From Chrysomallon squamiferum (taxonomy: Eukaryota; Mollusca; Gastropoda; Neomphalida; Peltospiridae): DNA of 64,000 bases. Where the stretch lies: contig CM022669.1 in the NCBI GenBank assembly GCA_012295275.1, positions 4,377,777 through 4,441,776 on the forward strand, given 5' to 3'. The notes under the pieces are model-generated. The model was not told the DNA's origin. It searched no databases and was given only the letters and a program-made list of their open reading frames with translations. Both the position numbers and the translations under genes were made by a program. Positions 50,408 to 63,306 of the stretch are shown piece after piece (position 1 is the stretch's first letter; every line of letters starts with the position of its first letter).

Positions 50408-53085
50408 ATCATTATCATTCTCATTGTTATTGTTATTGTTATTGTAGTTGTTGTGGTTGTTATTTACCTCTTCCAGGGATGGTTCTGTTGGTGTCCATCC
50501 AGTGACCATCTTCACAGTAATCATACTCATACCACTACTGAGATCTCCTCTACCTTTAAATCTGTAAAACATCACTACATTTTAAACCTTTGTTATTAGC
50601 AAAATTTGGTATTTAACAAGAAATAAAACAATCACTATCTGTTTATATCACAACAGATTAATGTCAAATGCTTTCAAATTTTTTTTATGAAGGTAGGAGG
50701 TGTATATATACTATGCCATAACAAATACTGTATTATGATTAATGTTATTATCATTTATTTTCTTTGTAGTTTTAATTTTTGTTCTAATCTTTTTCTTTAA
50801 ACACTGATTTGAAACAATGTTATGAAGTTATTAAATTCTTTGACAACATTCCAGTTCTTTATTAGAATTAGCTAGAATGACATTTTGCATCAATCTAATT
50901 TTCTGTGTGAAATTTAGTTCATACTGAGACTTCTGCAAACAAAACAGCAACCTCATTTTTGGAGTTATATTTTTATTTCTCCACTAAAGCTTTTTATGTT
51001 GCCATAGTAAAATATTCATGGGATTTTTTTTCTTTCTTTCTTTCTTTCTTGTTGTTGTTGTTGTTGTTTTCTTTATTTCTTTATTTTAGTTTTTGTTTGT
51101 TTTGTGTGTTATGGTTTTGTTTTTTAATAAAAGTGTCCTCACCCTACACATATCTTCAGCAAACGTTTGGCACAGTCGTTTAGGTTTGATTTGGCTCGTC
51201 TCACCTCCAATGACAGATAAAAACTGGGATCCTCTGTTTTGATGTTTTCAGGAATCTGGTTGTACCGAACATTAGCCTGGAACACAAACAAAAAAAATCA
51301 GAAATCTTTTGTCCAGTTTTGACAGAGAATAACACACTGCTTTTTAGTACTGAATAAAGTTGTATGTGGATAAAAGTTTTCTTTAGATTTATGCTCTGGT
51401 CTTTTTAAAATTCTTTTGTATATAACAGTGGACAGGTTCTTTGTTTCCTGCCTTGGGAATGACAAGTTGATGGAACAATCTTCACTGTGCTTTGAAGAAC
51501 ATTTCTAATTCAAGCTGAAACAATAATATATATATATATGAAGAATATTGTTTAAATATCTACCTGAACTAAAGCACACCCTGAACCTTCTGCTCTGATT
51601 TTAATGGCTTTTGGTAAGATTGGCATTGGCTTGTACTGCAGCACGAGGGTGTTGACCCCACTGGTGACCTTGAACTTTTTACTCGTCCTGCCATCATCAA
51701 CTCGGATTTTCAGATCTATCATTCCCACATAGGACAGAGATGCAAACTCAGACAGGGCATTCAAGCCAACCACAGTATCCTGCAACAAAATGTAGTTTAA
51801 AAACAAAACTGATTTAGATATTTATCTACAGAGAATCATCTATAGGAACCCTTATTTGATCAAACAAAATATAAAAATGATTTATCTAAGGAGAAAACCA
51901 TTAGAAAATTGAAAGTAAATCTTTATACATGCAGACCAGATTTTTAATACATATGTATGTTATTTATAAACAGATTTAGGCATCAGGCACTTTATAATAC
52001 TTTGAAAAAACACTTTATAATTCAACATCCCCTAAATAAATGAAAACTATTATATTTTTGTTATTTACTAATATCTTAGCAGATGGATATTTATAAATCT
52101 TTATTAACAATTTTCATGAAAATCGTAAATTTTGGACCAAAACAATGACAAATCAATAACAGCAGATTTTTTCCCCTTTTGGAGACTGGCTCAGTCTGGA
52201 GTTCAAAATTTAAGAATTTAAATTTACAAAATGGATGAATGATTATTTAATGGTTTTGATACAAACATCTGATTATGTTTTCCAACCTGAGTGGAGGCAA
52301 AACCGCCAAAAGAATTTCTCTGCTGTGAAAGCCACATAGCTATTGGTTGACCTTTGGAAACTGCCTCAGTGCTGTAGTAGAGGAGAGTGGCAAGCAAGCC
52401 ATATGCTGTTGTCTCAACCTCAGCCGATGTTGATATTTTAGTGCCGCTGTGACCCCAGTGTTGTGGTGTATCTGACAGAAAAAAATTGACGTTAATTGCA
52501 GCAGTTTTCTTTTTTTTAATGCAAAGGTTTGGCAAAATATTTATAATAACATTTGACTTATACCCATACAATTATTCTTCAAGTTCACATGTATTTTGGA
52601 GTTTTATTTTAAATAATGGGAAGTTTGAAATAAACTTTTCTCAAATAGAAGTAGAAAAATAATATTAGAAAAAATAAAAAAAATAAAAAATATCCTTAAA
52701 TATATATTCTTTATTCATAAATATATATATGAAAATCTGATTTCCTCTTAAATGGAGTAAAGTATAAAATAAACTGGAAAAATAATTATTAACAGAAATT
52801 AAATGTCCTTAAAAAAAAAATTCATAAATATAATTATAAGGAAATCTGATGTTTAAAACCAATTTTTATCGAATGACATAGATCAGTTTGATCAGTTGGT
52901 TTTGTCTTTACCTTTGGTCTTGATTCTTGACCGCAGCTCTCTCATTGCTTTGTGAGAGTTGTGTCCAGACGGGTCACTCAGGACGTTGGCATACGCCAGG
53001 ATGGCCAATGTGTAATTGTCCATGTCATCAAAGGTCTGTCTGTTGATACATTCAAAAGCCCCTTTTACCACTGGATCCTGAATTA

Positions 53086-53124
<39 letters not shown>

Positions 53125-53276
53125 ATTACTAATAATAATAGTACTACCACTACCTCTGCTACTACTTCTACAGTTAATAATAATAATAATAATAATAATA
53201 GTATTAATAACAATAATAGTATTAATAATGGTATTAATAATAATAGTACTACTACCACTACCTCTGCTACTACTAC

Positions 53277-53317
<41 letters not shown>

Positions 53318-53399
53318 GTATTAATAACAATAATAGTATTAATAATGGTATTATTAATAATAATAGTACTACTACCACTACCTCTGCTACTACTACTAC

Positions 53400-53455
<56 letters not shown>

Positions 53456-54257
53456 GCTTAAAGAATCATGATGATGAATAAAAGGAATAGTGGTTAGATT
53501 ACACTAACTAATTACATTAATAATAATTGTACTACCACTATTACTACAACTACTACTATGACTCCTAATATAACTAATAATAAGAAGAGGAAGAACTTCA
53601 GATTAAAAGAAAAATGTTCAGTCCTATGTAATAAAAGTTTGTAAGTGAATCTTAAATTTGCACTTTTTTTTCAGTTTAATGCAATTAGAATTTCCTTTGT
53701 ATTTTAATTTTATTATTTCTTTCTTTATTTCTTTCTTCTATCATATGTGTATGTGTGTGTATTTGTGTCTTTATTAGAGAGATTCAAACAGACACACAAA
53801 CAACTGGGCAGAGGTGCTTTTCACTGTCTTCTATGGGTAAATCAAAATCATTTTTACTTACGTTTCTGGGAACATTTGCCTCGAGTAATGAGACAAGAAC
53901 AAAAGCTGTCAAAGCTGTGTCCTCCACATACTCCTGTGTCCGCCCCAACCCGCCCATCATGTACCAGCTGATCACTCTCCCCACCTCATGGAAACACCCG
54001 TTCTCCATCTTGGTTCCCTTCAAGAACTGAATGCTCTTCTCGAGGTCCATCTGGTCAACGTAGATGTACTCGCGAGCCTGGGCAAATGACTTGACCACGA
54101 ATGCAGTTAGCCACGTACTTCCTGAAACATCCTTCTCACCGAATGCACTGAATGACCCATCACGATGTTGATAGTTTAACTCTCTGTTATAACCTTGTGA
54201 AAATAATAAATACATATAAATAAATAAACCTGTGTGTGTGTTTGTTTTAGAATGAAA

Positions 54258-54306
<49 letters not shown>

Positions 54307-55554
54307 GAGACAGATAGATAGAGATAGATAGACAGATCGACAGACAGACAGATAGATAGATAAGTGAATGAATGAATAAAACGAATAAATAAACATAAAA
54401 TAGAATAAATAAAATTTTAAAAATACTATAAATAAAATTAATATAAAATAAATAATAATGATAATGAAATAAAATGAATGAAATAAAATAATAAAATAAT
54501 AAAATGAAACACGACAAGACAAGACAAGACAAAACAATTAAACAAAATAATACCTATTCTAAAAAAACAAAAAAATGAATTTCATAACAACTACTTAAAA
54601 CAAAAAAAAAATCTATTTAAAAATAAATAAATAAAAAAAAAAACTAAAATTGCCTCACCTATTTCCAAGTAGTGTTTAGTTACATTCTCAATCTCACTTG
54701 TCAGCTGGTTTGTTTTTGTCAGGTATTTGAGGATGTAGATGTTGGGGGTGAAGCTCACCATGGTCTGCTCACCACACCCTGTAGGCAAGTGAATCAGGCT
54801 GTCTAAGTTTGTCAAAGCCGCACCCATGATGTCACCTGTTTAACAGAACATCAAACTGATGAGATTTCAAACCACGAGAAGCTATAGAAGATTAATTTAC
54901 CAAAACAGTGAAAATTATCAGATGTAATCTTAATATTATAAAAGAAATTTTAATTACAACAGAATATTTTGATTAATTTAGATAAAAAAAACTACAAAAA
55001 AAGAACAAAAACCAAAAACAGAAAAAATATTAAAATAGAAAAAAAAAGTAAAATAAATATTTTTAAGACTATATTATTGTTTTAATTCAATGCCTTTATC
55101 TTAGTAGGAAAAATGTATCTAAAGTAAAAATAATCAATAAATAAATATCATAAATAAATAAATAAATAAATAAATATATAAATAAATAAATAAATAAATA
55201 AACTGAAATAAACATTTTTAAAAGTGTATAAGGGAAATCTAATTATTACTTTATCTGTCCAAAAAAAAAAAGAAGAAAAAAGTAATTGACATGTCAATAC
55301 TTAAAAGTACTGTTTGTGAAAAGTAAAAAAAAAAAATCTGTATTAATTACAATGAAATAAAAAAATTAATATCAAATAAATTAATAATTTAATGTGTAAT
55401 CTGTAACAGTAAGTGCAGATGGTTTCAAAAACTTACCAATGACACTGAGATGTCCACGAGCTGAATCCAACACTGTGTCATTGGGCAGTGGTAACTCTAC
55501 ATTCTCAACCAGAGGTCCATCTGAAATATAGTAATAGTAATAATAATAATAATA

Positions 55555-55627
<73 letters not shown>

Positions 55628-55723
55628 GTAATAGTAATAATAATAATAAAATAAACACTATAATAAAACAATAGTAATAATAATAATTAATAAAAAAAAA
55701 TAAATTAATAAAAAAAAAAATAT

Positions 55724-55757
<34 letters not shown>

Positions 55758-56401
55758 GCTGAAAGAATCATGATGATGAATAAAAGGAATAGTGGTTAGA
55801 GAAAAAAGAACATTTTGTTTTCTAAATTTTATATATATTTTGTCTGTTTTTTTCTTTATTTAAAATTTATTAACATAAAATAATCATTATTAAGTATCTT
55901 CTTGATGTAAACACTTTTTTGAAACTTGCTAACTAACCTTCTGGACACATGTACAAGCTTTTTGTATATTCCTTAGTGATTCCTTCAGCCTGCAAAATAT
56001 GAAAACAGTCATTCATTATGTCTACATACAAAATAGACAAAACAATAAAAAATCTAAATTAAGATAAAGTTTGTGATAATTTTATTTAATTTTTCAAACA
56101 CATTAATGAGTAAACTATGAAATAAATAATCTAAATAATATCAATTCCAAATGATTATTATCCATAAAAATATTTTTAAATTTTTGTAACATTATCTTAG
56201 ATAGGGATTATAAAAATTGTTGTTTTTTCCTTTGTTTAATGTGGGATAGATGTAAGGTAACTATTTGTTAACACCATTTGTTAAATTATCTCTGTGTTTG
56301 TGTGTTTGTGTGTATGTGTGTGTATGAACAGACTGAAAAGCAATAATTATTATTATTATTATTATTAATTATTATTGTTATTATTTCAGTTAGTGTTGTT
56401 G

Positions 56402-56442
<41 letters not shown>

Positions 56443-57310
56443 TCAGTTGTTGTTATTATTATTATTATTGCTGAACAATCTTTATTTATAACAAAGTATG
56501 TCAACAAAAGAGTACAGAATAACAACATGTTTTAACAATCATTCTTTTGTAGTCATGATTTCATCATGTACATGGCTGAGTTGTTCTGCAACCACAAAAT
56601 GAGTAAACTAAAGTAACAAATGCTATTGCACAAAACTTCATAATTATGTGTATTTTAAGGTGCAGAAAAAGAAAAAAAGTAGAAACCCAGAGTTTGATAT
56701 TGTTAATATTAGTGAAAGTATTATATTAAAACAAGCTGCATGAGTCATCCATGATATTTATATGCAGCATCACATTTTTAACATGGACTTTCTTTCTTTC
56801 CATACTTCAGATGTCACATGTTATAATTCGTACCTTGACAAATATTTCTCTTTTAACTGAATCCTTCCACATTAAGTAAGCCTTATCCATGTCAATGCTG
56901 TTTCCACATATCCCTGGAACAATTTCTGCCTACAAAATGAAAATTAGGAGAGACTAATATTTTTTTTAAATGTTGTGTTATCAAAGGAAACACAGATTTG
57001 TTGTCTGATTTCTTTGGCTTAGCTTGTTATGCCCATGTTAATTCAATACTTTGGGTAATAAGTAAATAAAAATGCTGACATTTCTCACTGGATAAAAAAA
57101 AAAAGAAAAGAAAAGAAAATGAAATAAAGTAAAAAATAATAATAATAAAATAAATTATAATAATAATAATAAAATATTTTAAAAATCCAAACCAGTTAAT
57201 ATTTAGGTTTGAAATAAAATTGTTTTTGAACCTCTATAAGAATAAGAATAATAATAGTAGTAGTAGCAGTAGTAATAGTAGTAGTAATAGTAGTAATTGT
57301 AGTAGTAGTA

Positions 57311-57346
<36 letters not shown>

Positions 57347-60344
57347 GTTAAATGAACAGCATTCTACAAAATGTTAATATTTTTATAACACATATCAAAG
57401 TAAAACATCTTCTATCAAGTCAGATCTATCTTACTGTTGTAAACTTTTTTATCCAATTTTCCTTTGAAGTCTACTTTGAAAGAATGATACCAAAGAACAA
57501 AAAATTTAAAATATGGTTTAAAAAGTAAATAAATCTTACCGTAGCAGTGACTGGGAAGGTTCCGATGTCTTTAGGGTTGATGTAGTATTTCTGAGATCTT
57601 GTCTTTCCTGCACACAGACAAAATGGCAACTTCTGACTTTTCCTGATTATCAGTGAGAGTTCTCTGCTCATGTGCAGTTTAATTTGTATCTGAAATATAA
57701 AACATGATAATGTATTAACTGTAAAGTGTAAAAATATATCAGAGGGATATTCAAACACAGTTAACATGATAGATATTTCTTTAGATAGTTGTAAAATTCA
57801 GATAAAACTTTACATGCAGACATTTCTTCAGGTAGTTGTAAACTGTAACCATGATTCAGATAAAAACTTACATGTAGACATTTCTTCAGGTAGTTGTAAA
57901 CTGTGACCATGATTCAGATAAAAACTTACATGTAAACTATAACTATGATTCAGCTAAAAACTTACATGTAGACATTTCTTCAGATAGTTGTAAACTGTGA
58001 CCATGATTCAGATAAAAACTTACATGCAGACATTTCTTCAGGTAGTTGTAAACTGTAACTATGATTCAGCTAAAAACTTACATATAGACATTTCTTCAGA
58101 TAGTTGTAAACTGTGACCATGATTCAGATAAAAACTTACATGCAGACATTTCTTCAGGTAGTTGTAAACTGTAACCATGATTCAGATAAAAACTTACATG
58201 TAGACATTTCTTCAGGTAGTTGTAAACTGTAACCATGATTCAGCTAAAAACTTACATGTAGACATTTCTTCAGGTAGTTGTAAACTGTAACCATGATTCA
58301 GATAAAAACTTACATGTAAACTGTAACCATGATTCAGCTAAAAACTTACATGTAGACATTTCTTCAGATAGTTGTAAACTGTGACTATGATTCAGATAAA
58401 AACTTACATGTAAACTGTAACCATGATTCAGATAAAAACTTACATTGAGACATTTCTTCAGGTAGTTGTAAACTGTAACCATGATTGGAATGCGCCCCGG
58501 ACTGCAGCGTAGGGCAGGGCAAGCTGGAGGAAAAGAGGCTGAAATGTGGTTAGATAGGAAAGAGGAGACAGCCCAAGTCCTGCAGTGTTACTTATACACA
58601 CCGCGTTACCCACCCACTTTGTGACAGTGTGGGGAGCTTTTAGTGGCAGACTCAGCTTTCCATTTTCACTGCAAGAAATAAAAGAAACATCGTTTAAAGC
58701 TGATATCAAAGGAAACTAAACTGAAATAAATAATTTTTTAAAATCATTTAAAATTGATATCAAAGAAAACTAAGCTGGTTTATGGTTTGAAATAAACCAC
58801 ACCATGAAAATCAATGTTAAATATAAAGTAAAATTCTTTATTTTCTGACATACTGATATGGGTTTATTAACAGTCACTGGTTATTTTCAGAACTACTCAA
58901 AGAATACTCATGTTAAAATGTCATCACTGCTTATAATAAAAAATACGTTTTTCATTTTACCTTTGTTCTAGCAAAAACTCATTTGAGCAAAATCTTCACT
59001 TAGTATATATGTACATTAAACATTTACTCAAAGTCTTATTTCTAAAAATAAAAGATCTTTGTATTTTACATGTGATATAAAAAAAAATCTTAAGAAAAAT
59101 CATTGATAACTTGCATTTTAGAAACATTTTTTGTTGTATAGTCATTCAGTAATCTTTAATTGTAATTTAATTTAATTTATTACTGTTATTATTATTTCTA
59201 CTACTACTACTACTACTACAATTACTATTATTATTTCTAGTTAAATTACTAATATAAAACCGAAAAATTAAATAAAAACCCCCAAAACAATAAATGTTAT
59301 AAAAGGTTAAGGACAAAAAACCAGATTATACCCGATACTTTCCAAATCCCATAACCAGGTTTCAGGAAAATAGCTTCTGATAAAACTATCTGCTGCAGGC
59401 TTATCAAATGTCTGTGCCATGACCTCCATAGGCCGAATAGGTTCACCTGGTACCTGACCAGATAAATCTTTAAAAAAATACAAAGGAGAAAAATTAAAGT
59501 ATCAAACAATAACATTGTATAAATATGACAAAGAAAAGAAAATAATGTACATTATTATATATATATAGCTGATCAAAATCAAGTATTTAAATTCTGCTTC
59601 TCTCTATGTTATCTGTGCAACAACCTTTATTTTAAAGTGTTCTTAAATGATATGAAGATACAGTCCAAATATTCAGATTTTTCTCTTTAAGATGAGGTAT
59701 TACACTTTAAAATTAAATATTTTTCAAAGATAAGATTTAAAAACGAAATTGCCAATTTTTGTAAATAAAAAAAATATATATACATATATATACCAAAACA
59801 GAAATGCAAAATGGTTGATTTCTTAGTTAACTATTTGTAAACTGACACATATCAATGTACAAACAATGAATATAATGACATTTGGTAATTCAAACATATA
59901 GCTTTTATTACAGTTGCCAAAAAGCAGGTAACACAAAATAAAGACTATGATCATGTTTATTAGCCAAAATGTCCCCACATGCAAACCACATTACCAGTGC
60001 ATGCGCATGCATGGCACATAAAACTTGAATACGAGGTTATAAAAATGCAAAGTTTTCGAATACTTTTTGTTCTGACCCATCATCAAACAAATGCACAACT
60101 GAGTGAACCACAACAAAACAACACCATCAGCTGTTTACAAGCTGGTGAATCCTTCTTGGCCGTAGCCCAGATGTTCCATGTATCCCCAAGTCTTGAGATT
60201 GTGGTATCAGTTCCAACAACACCAAACAACACGTGACCGTCCCAGATCAGGTAGACCACGTGTAACCACCAGGGCCCAGGACCACTACATACAGGTACTT
60301 CATTTATGGGAAAGAATCACCACAGCAACCTCTACTGTTTCAGC

Positions 60345-60387
<43 letters not shown>

Positions 60388-63259
60388 TGGTCTCGCCAGC
60401 ATTTGTGAAAGGGATGGCGGGAATCGGTGGAACTGGTTCGAGTTAAACGAAGGTATGGTACTGAAAATGTTCAGGGTACAAGTACTTTGAACAACCAAAA
60501 ATACTCCTATAAATAACTGCTTCAAATGCATTAACTATTAACAAGTTTATTTTATTTGCAACTAAATAAAATCAAAGTGTCTGGTACCAGCGAGTTTTGA
60601 CTGCTTGTTCTGAGAATTTTATTCTTTACATGAATACATGTATACAAAATAACACACAATTTGTAGTGATCATTGAAATTCATAATTTAGCAGCACAACG
60701 CCTGCTACAGTAGCCTTCATTACACAAGGAACGTGAGTTGCAGTAAATTTCAGAGGAATCGGATTGCGTCCCTTTGTAAATATGACAGTCGTTGTGTGGA
60801 ATTACTTCAATTTTGTTTAGGGACAAGACCTGTGAACTGCTGACCCCAAAAGTGCAAAACAATGACATGACAGCCAGTCTAAATAAACGTGTGGCTGATA
60901 CTGGTGCCATGACTGACAAATGGCGGGCAAACTCTTTGCAGGCCCGCCATCTCTTACAGTATGTAGCGAGACCTCTGAAAACATGTACAGTATACCCTCA
61001 CCTATTCGCGGTTCCCCATTCGTGGCCCCGCATATTCACGGGTTAGACTCTTAACCCTATCGCATCGTATGCTGGTATACCAGGCTAGCGTCATAACATC
61101 ATAAAAACAAATGCTCGGTAAACCGGGTTTTTGTAGGTCATAGAGACTTAAGTGCCTGAAGAGTAGGAATAATTACCTAAAGTGCTGTAAAGCAGCAGCT
61201 AAGCTGTGCCATACTGTACATTAGTGTTATCATCATCATCGTATGGCACTGCAAATTTCATCATCATTTTATTATCATTCATTATTGGTGACAGCACAAA
61301 CAATATCAAATTTTTTCAATTATTATTGCAATACAGTACGTATTTTTTTATAAATGCATACACTGTATGTACAGTGCATATTTTTTGTGACCGTGTATTA
61401 ATAATGGTTTTAATTGCATATTATTACTGAATTGTATTATTATTACCTGAACTGTGCGTACTGTATTTATCTGTCTGTTTGCCTTTAAATTTGTTCCACT
61501 TTCTGTCAATTCTAATACATGTTGAAAATGATAGAAAATGATGGTACAGTAATACAGTATGGGTAACTATGCTCTGCGGTGTTACTGTCCTCCTGCACTT
61601 ACGTTTCTTTCTGATTAAAATATTGTTTCAGTACAAAATTAAAATGTGTTTACATTATCATTACTACATTAGTGAAATACATAACTGCATGCAATATTAC
61701 TACATTATTACTGTATTAATGAGTAAGAGTGGCTTTAGAAAGTGTTTGGGAAGCATTTAGTACCGTATATAATCTCATAATAGACGTTTTAAAACTGCAT
61801 CCAATATTCGCGGTTTTTGCTATTCGCGTGGGGGTAAAGAACGTAACCCCCATGAATAGCGAGGGAATACTGTATATAGTATGCTTGTCTCTATAATGTA
61901 TTATGAAAGATAAGTAAAATGGTCTTACAAACATCATAGTAAATGGGATATTCTTTAGTGCAAGGTCGAGTTTCCAAGGTCAAGTTTGTAAACACTATTA
62001 GACCTGTTTGCTGAAAATAAAAACATTTTGTTCTATTTTAATTATTTAAAGAAAAGGTAATCAATTATGAATAAAAAAATGTGTCAAAAGAGAAATAAGA
62101 AATAAGTTTAAATAATAACAGTTTCAGTATTTATTTACTTTGGCAATTTGTCCAGAAAAAAATAATTAAACATTAATATCATTTATATCCATATTAATTA
62201 CAAAGAAACAAAAAAATGTTATATTTTTTTGTTATGGAAACTGCAAATCTAAAATAACTATAGCTCATTAATTCCATATCATCATCTGTGTCTTTCTAAT
62301 ATTTCCTCTATCTCACACCTATCTCTTTCTCAGTCACTCATTTTTTTTCTCTCTTTGTAATGATACTAAATTAATTTAAATTGAACTAATAAGATTGGTT
62401 TAAATTACTCTGAAAGCCTGAACAGCATCTTTGTATCGGGAGCCATAGTGCCATAAACCAAAAGGTTCTTCAGCTGAAACAGTTTATAAAAAATAAAAAT
62501 TAATTATTTTAATACAATTGACATAGAAACACTTTCAAAAATATTTTAGATAAAAACAAATATTTATTAACTGTTAATATCAAAAGATGCTGAATTATCT
62601 TTAAACAAAAATAATAAACATTCAGACTGAAAAGAATAATTTTAAATATTTTTGCAGAATTTATATTTTACAAAAAAGCTAATTTTTAAATACAGAAAAA
62701 TTGAAAATGCATAACAACATATATTTTTAATAAAAAAAAGAAATTATTTTACTTCTTTATTGATTTTAATTATTTGTTTATTTGTTATTAATAAATTAGT
62801 TTAAAATTTTTGACTGAAATCTCTGTAGAAAAAGTAGAAAAGAAATAAGTTTAATGAAAACGTTTATTTTATTTTGAATCATGTAAGAAAATATGAATTA
62901 CACAAAGTTAAAATTACCTTTTTCAGACTCTTTGTCTTTTTTCTGGTCTTCTTCTTGTTTGATTTTGTTCTTGCAGTATTCACCATCATAGATATATCCA
63001 CTGAAACCAGGAGGCAGATTAAATTCAGCCAATTTCTTAAACACCTGAAAACAGTAATAAAAACATTAGTATTTGTAGTATGTAGTCTTTCAACAATGGG
63101 TATGAATAGATTAAACATTTCCAGGTGTTTGTGTTATTTGTTGTTGTTTGAAAATGCATCATTAATGGCATGGACAAATATGAATATTTTCTGTTGTATT
63201 ATTTTCTTAACTTACACCTTTGATTACAATCGAGTAAAACATTCTGTTTATTTGTTAAC

Positions 63260-63306
<47 letters not shown>

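Larger units (their letters stand above)
52287..54835 (-). other. Thioester domain exons (GCGEQ)
   Basis: Exons 54835-54659, 54193-53862, 53077-52912 and 52471-52287 encode the alpha/alpha-barrel thioester domain. [20 protein letters not shown] carries the Cys and Gln that form the thioester. [16 protein letters not shown] and [15 protein letters not shown] are typical helices. The position of the C3 catalytic His (VIHQEM) reads VISWYM, so His is replaced by Ser. The domain ends near [10 protein letters not shown]. Confidence 0.9.
59468..61928. other. Large intron of the thioester-protein gene
   Basis: Holds the Tc1-like fragment and the two MITEs. 59468-60080 and 61873-61928 show nothing recognisable beyond AT-rich sequence and a short (TA)n near 59555. 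Confidence 0.7.

Noticed and set aside
60425-60450. Possible tRNA or SINE B-box ('ggttcgagtt')
   Set aside because: The final CC is absent, there is no A-box at the right distance, and it falls in the terminal part of the hAT-like MITE.
60680-60919. Minus-strand 79-codon frame with several Cys near its end
   Set aside because: It lies inside the hAT-like MITE, has no clear signal sequence followed by a known cysteine framework, and has no splice context. It could be captured sequence but is unsupported.
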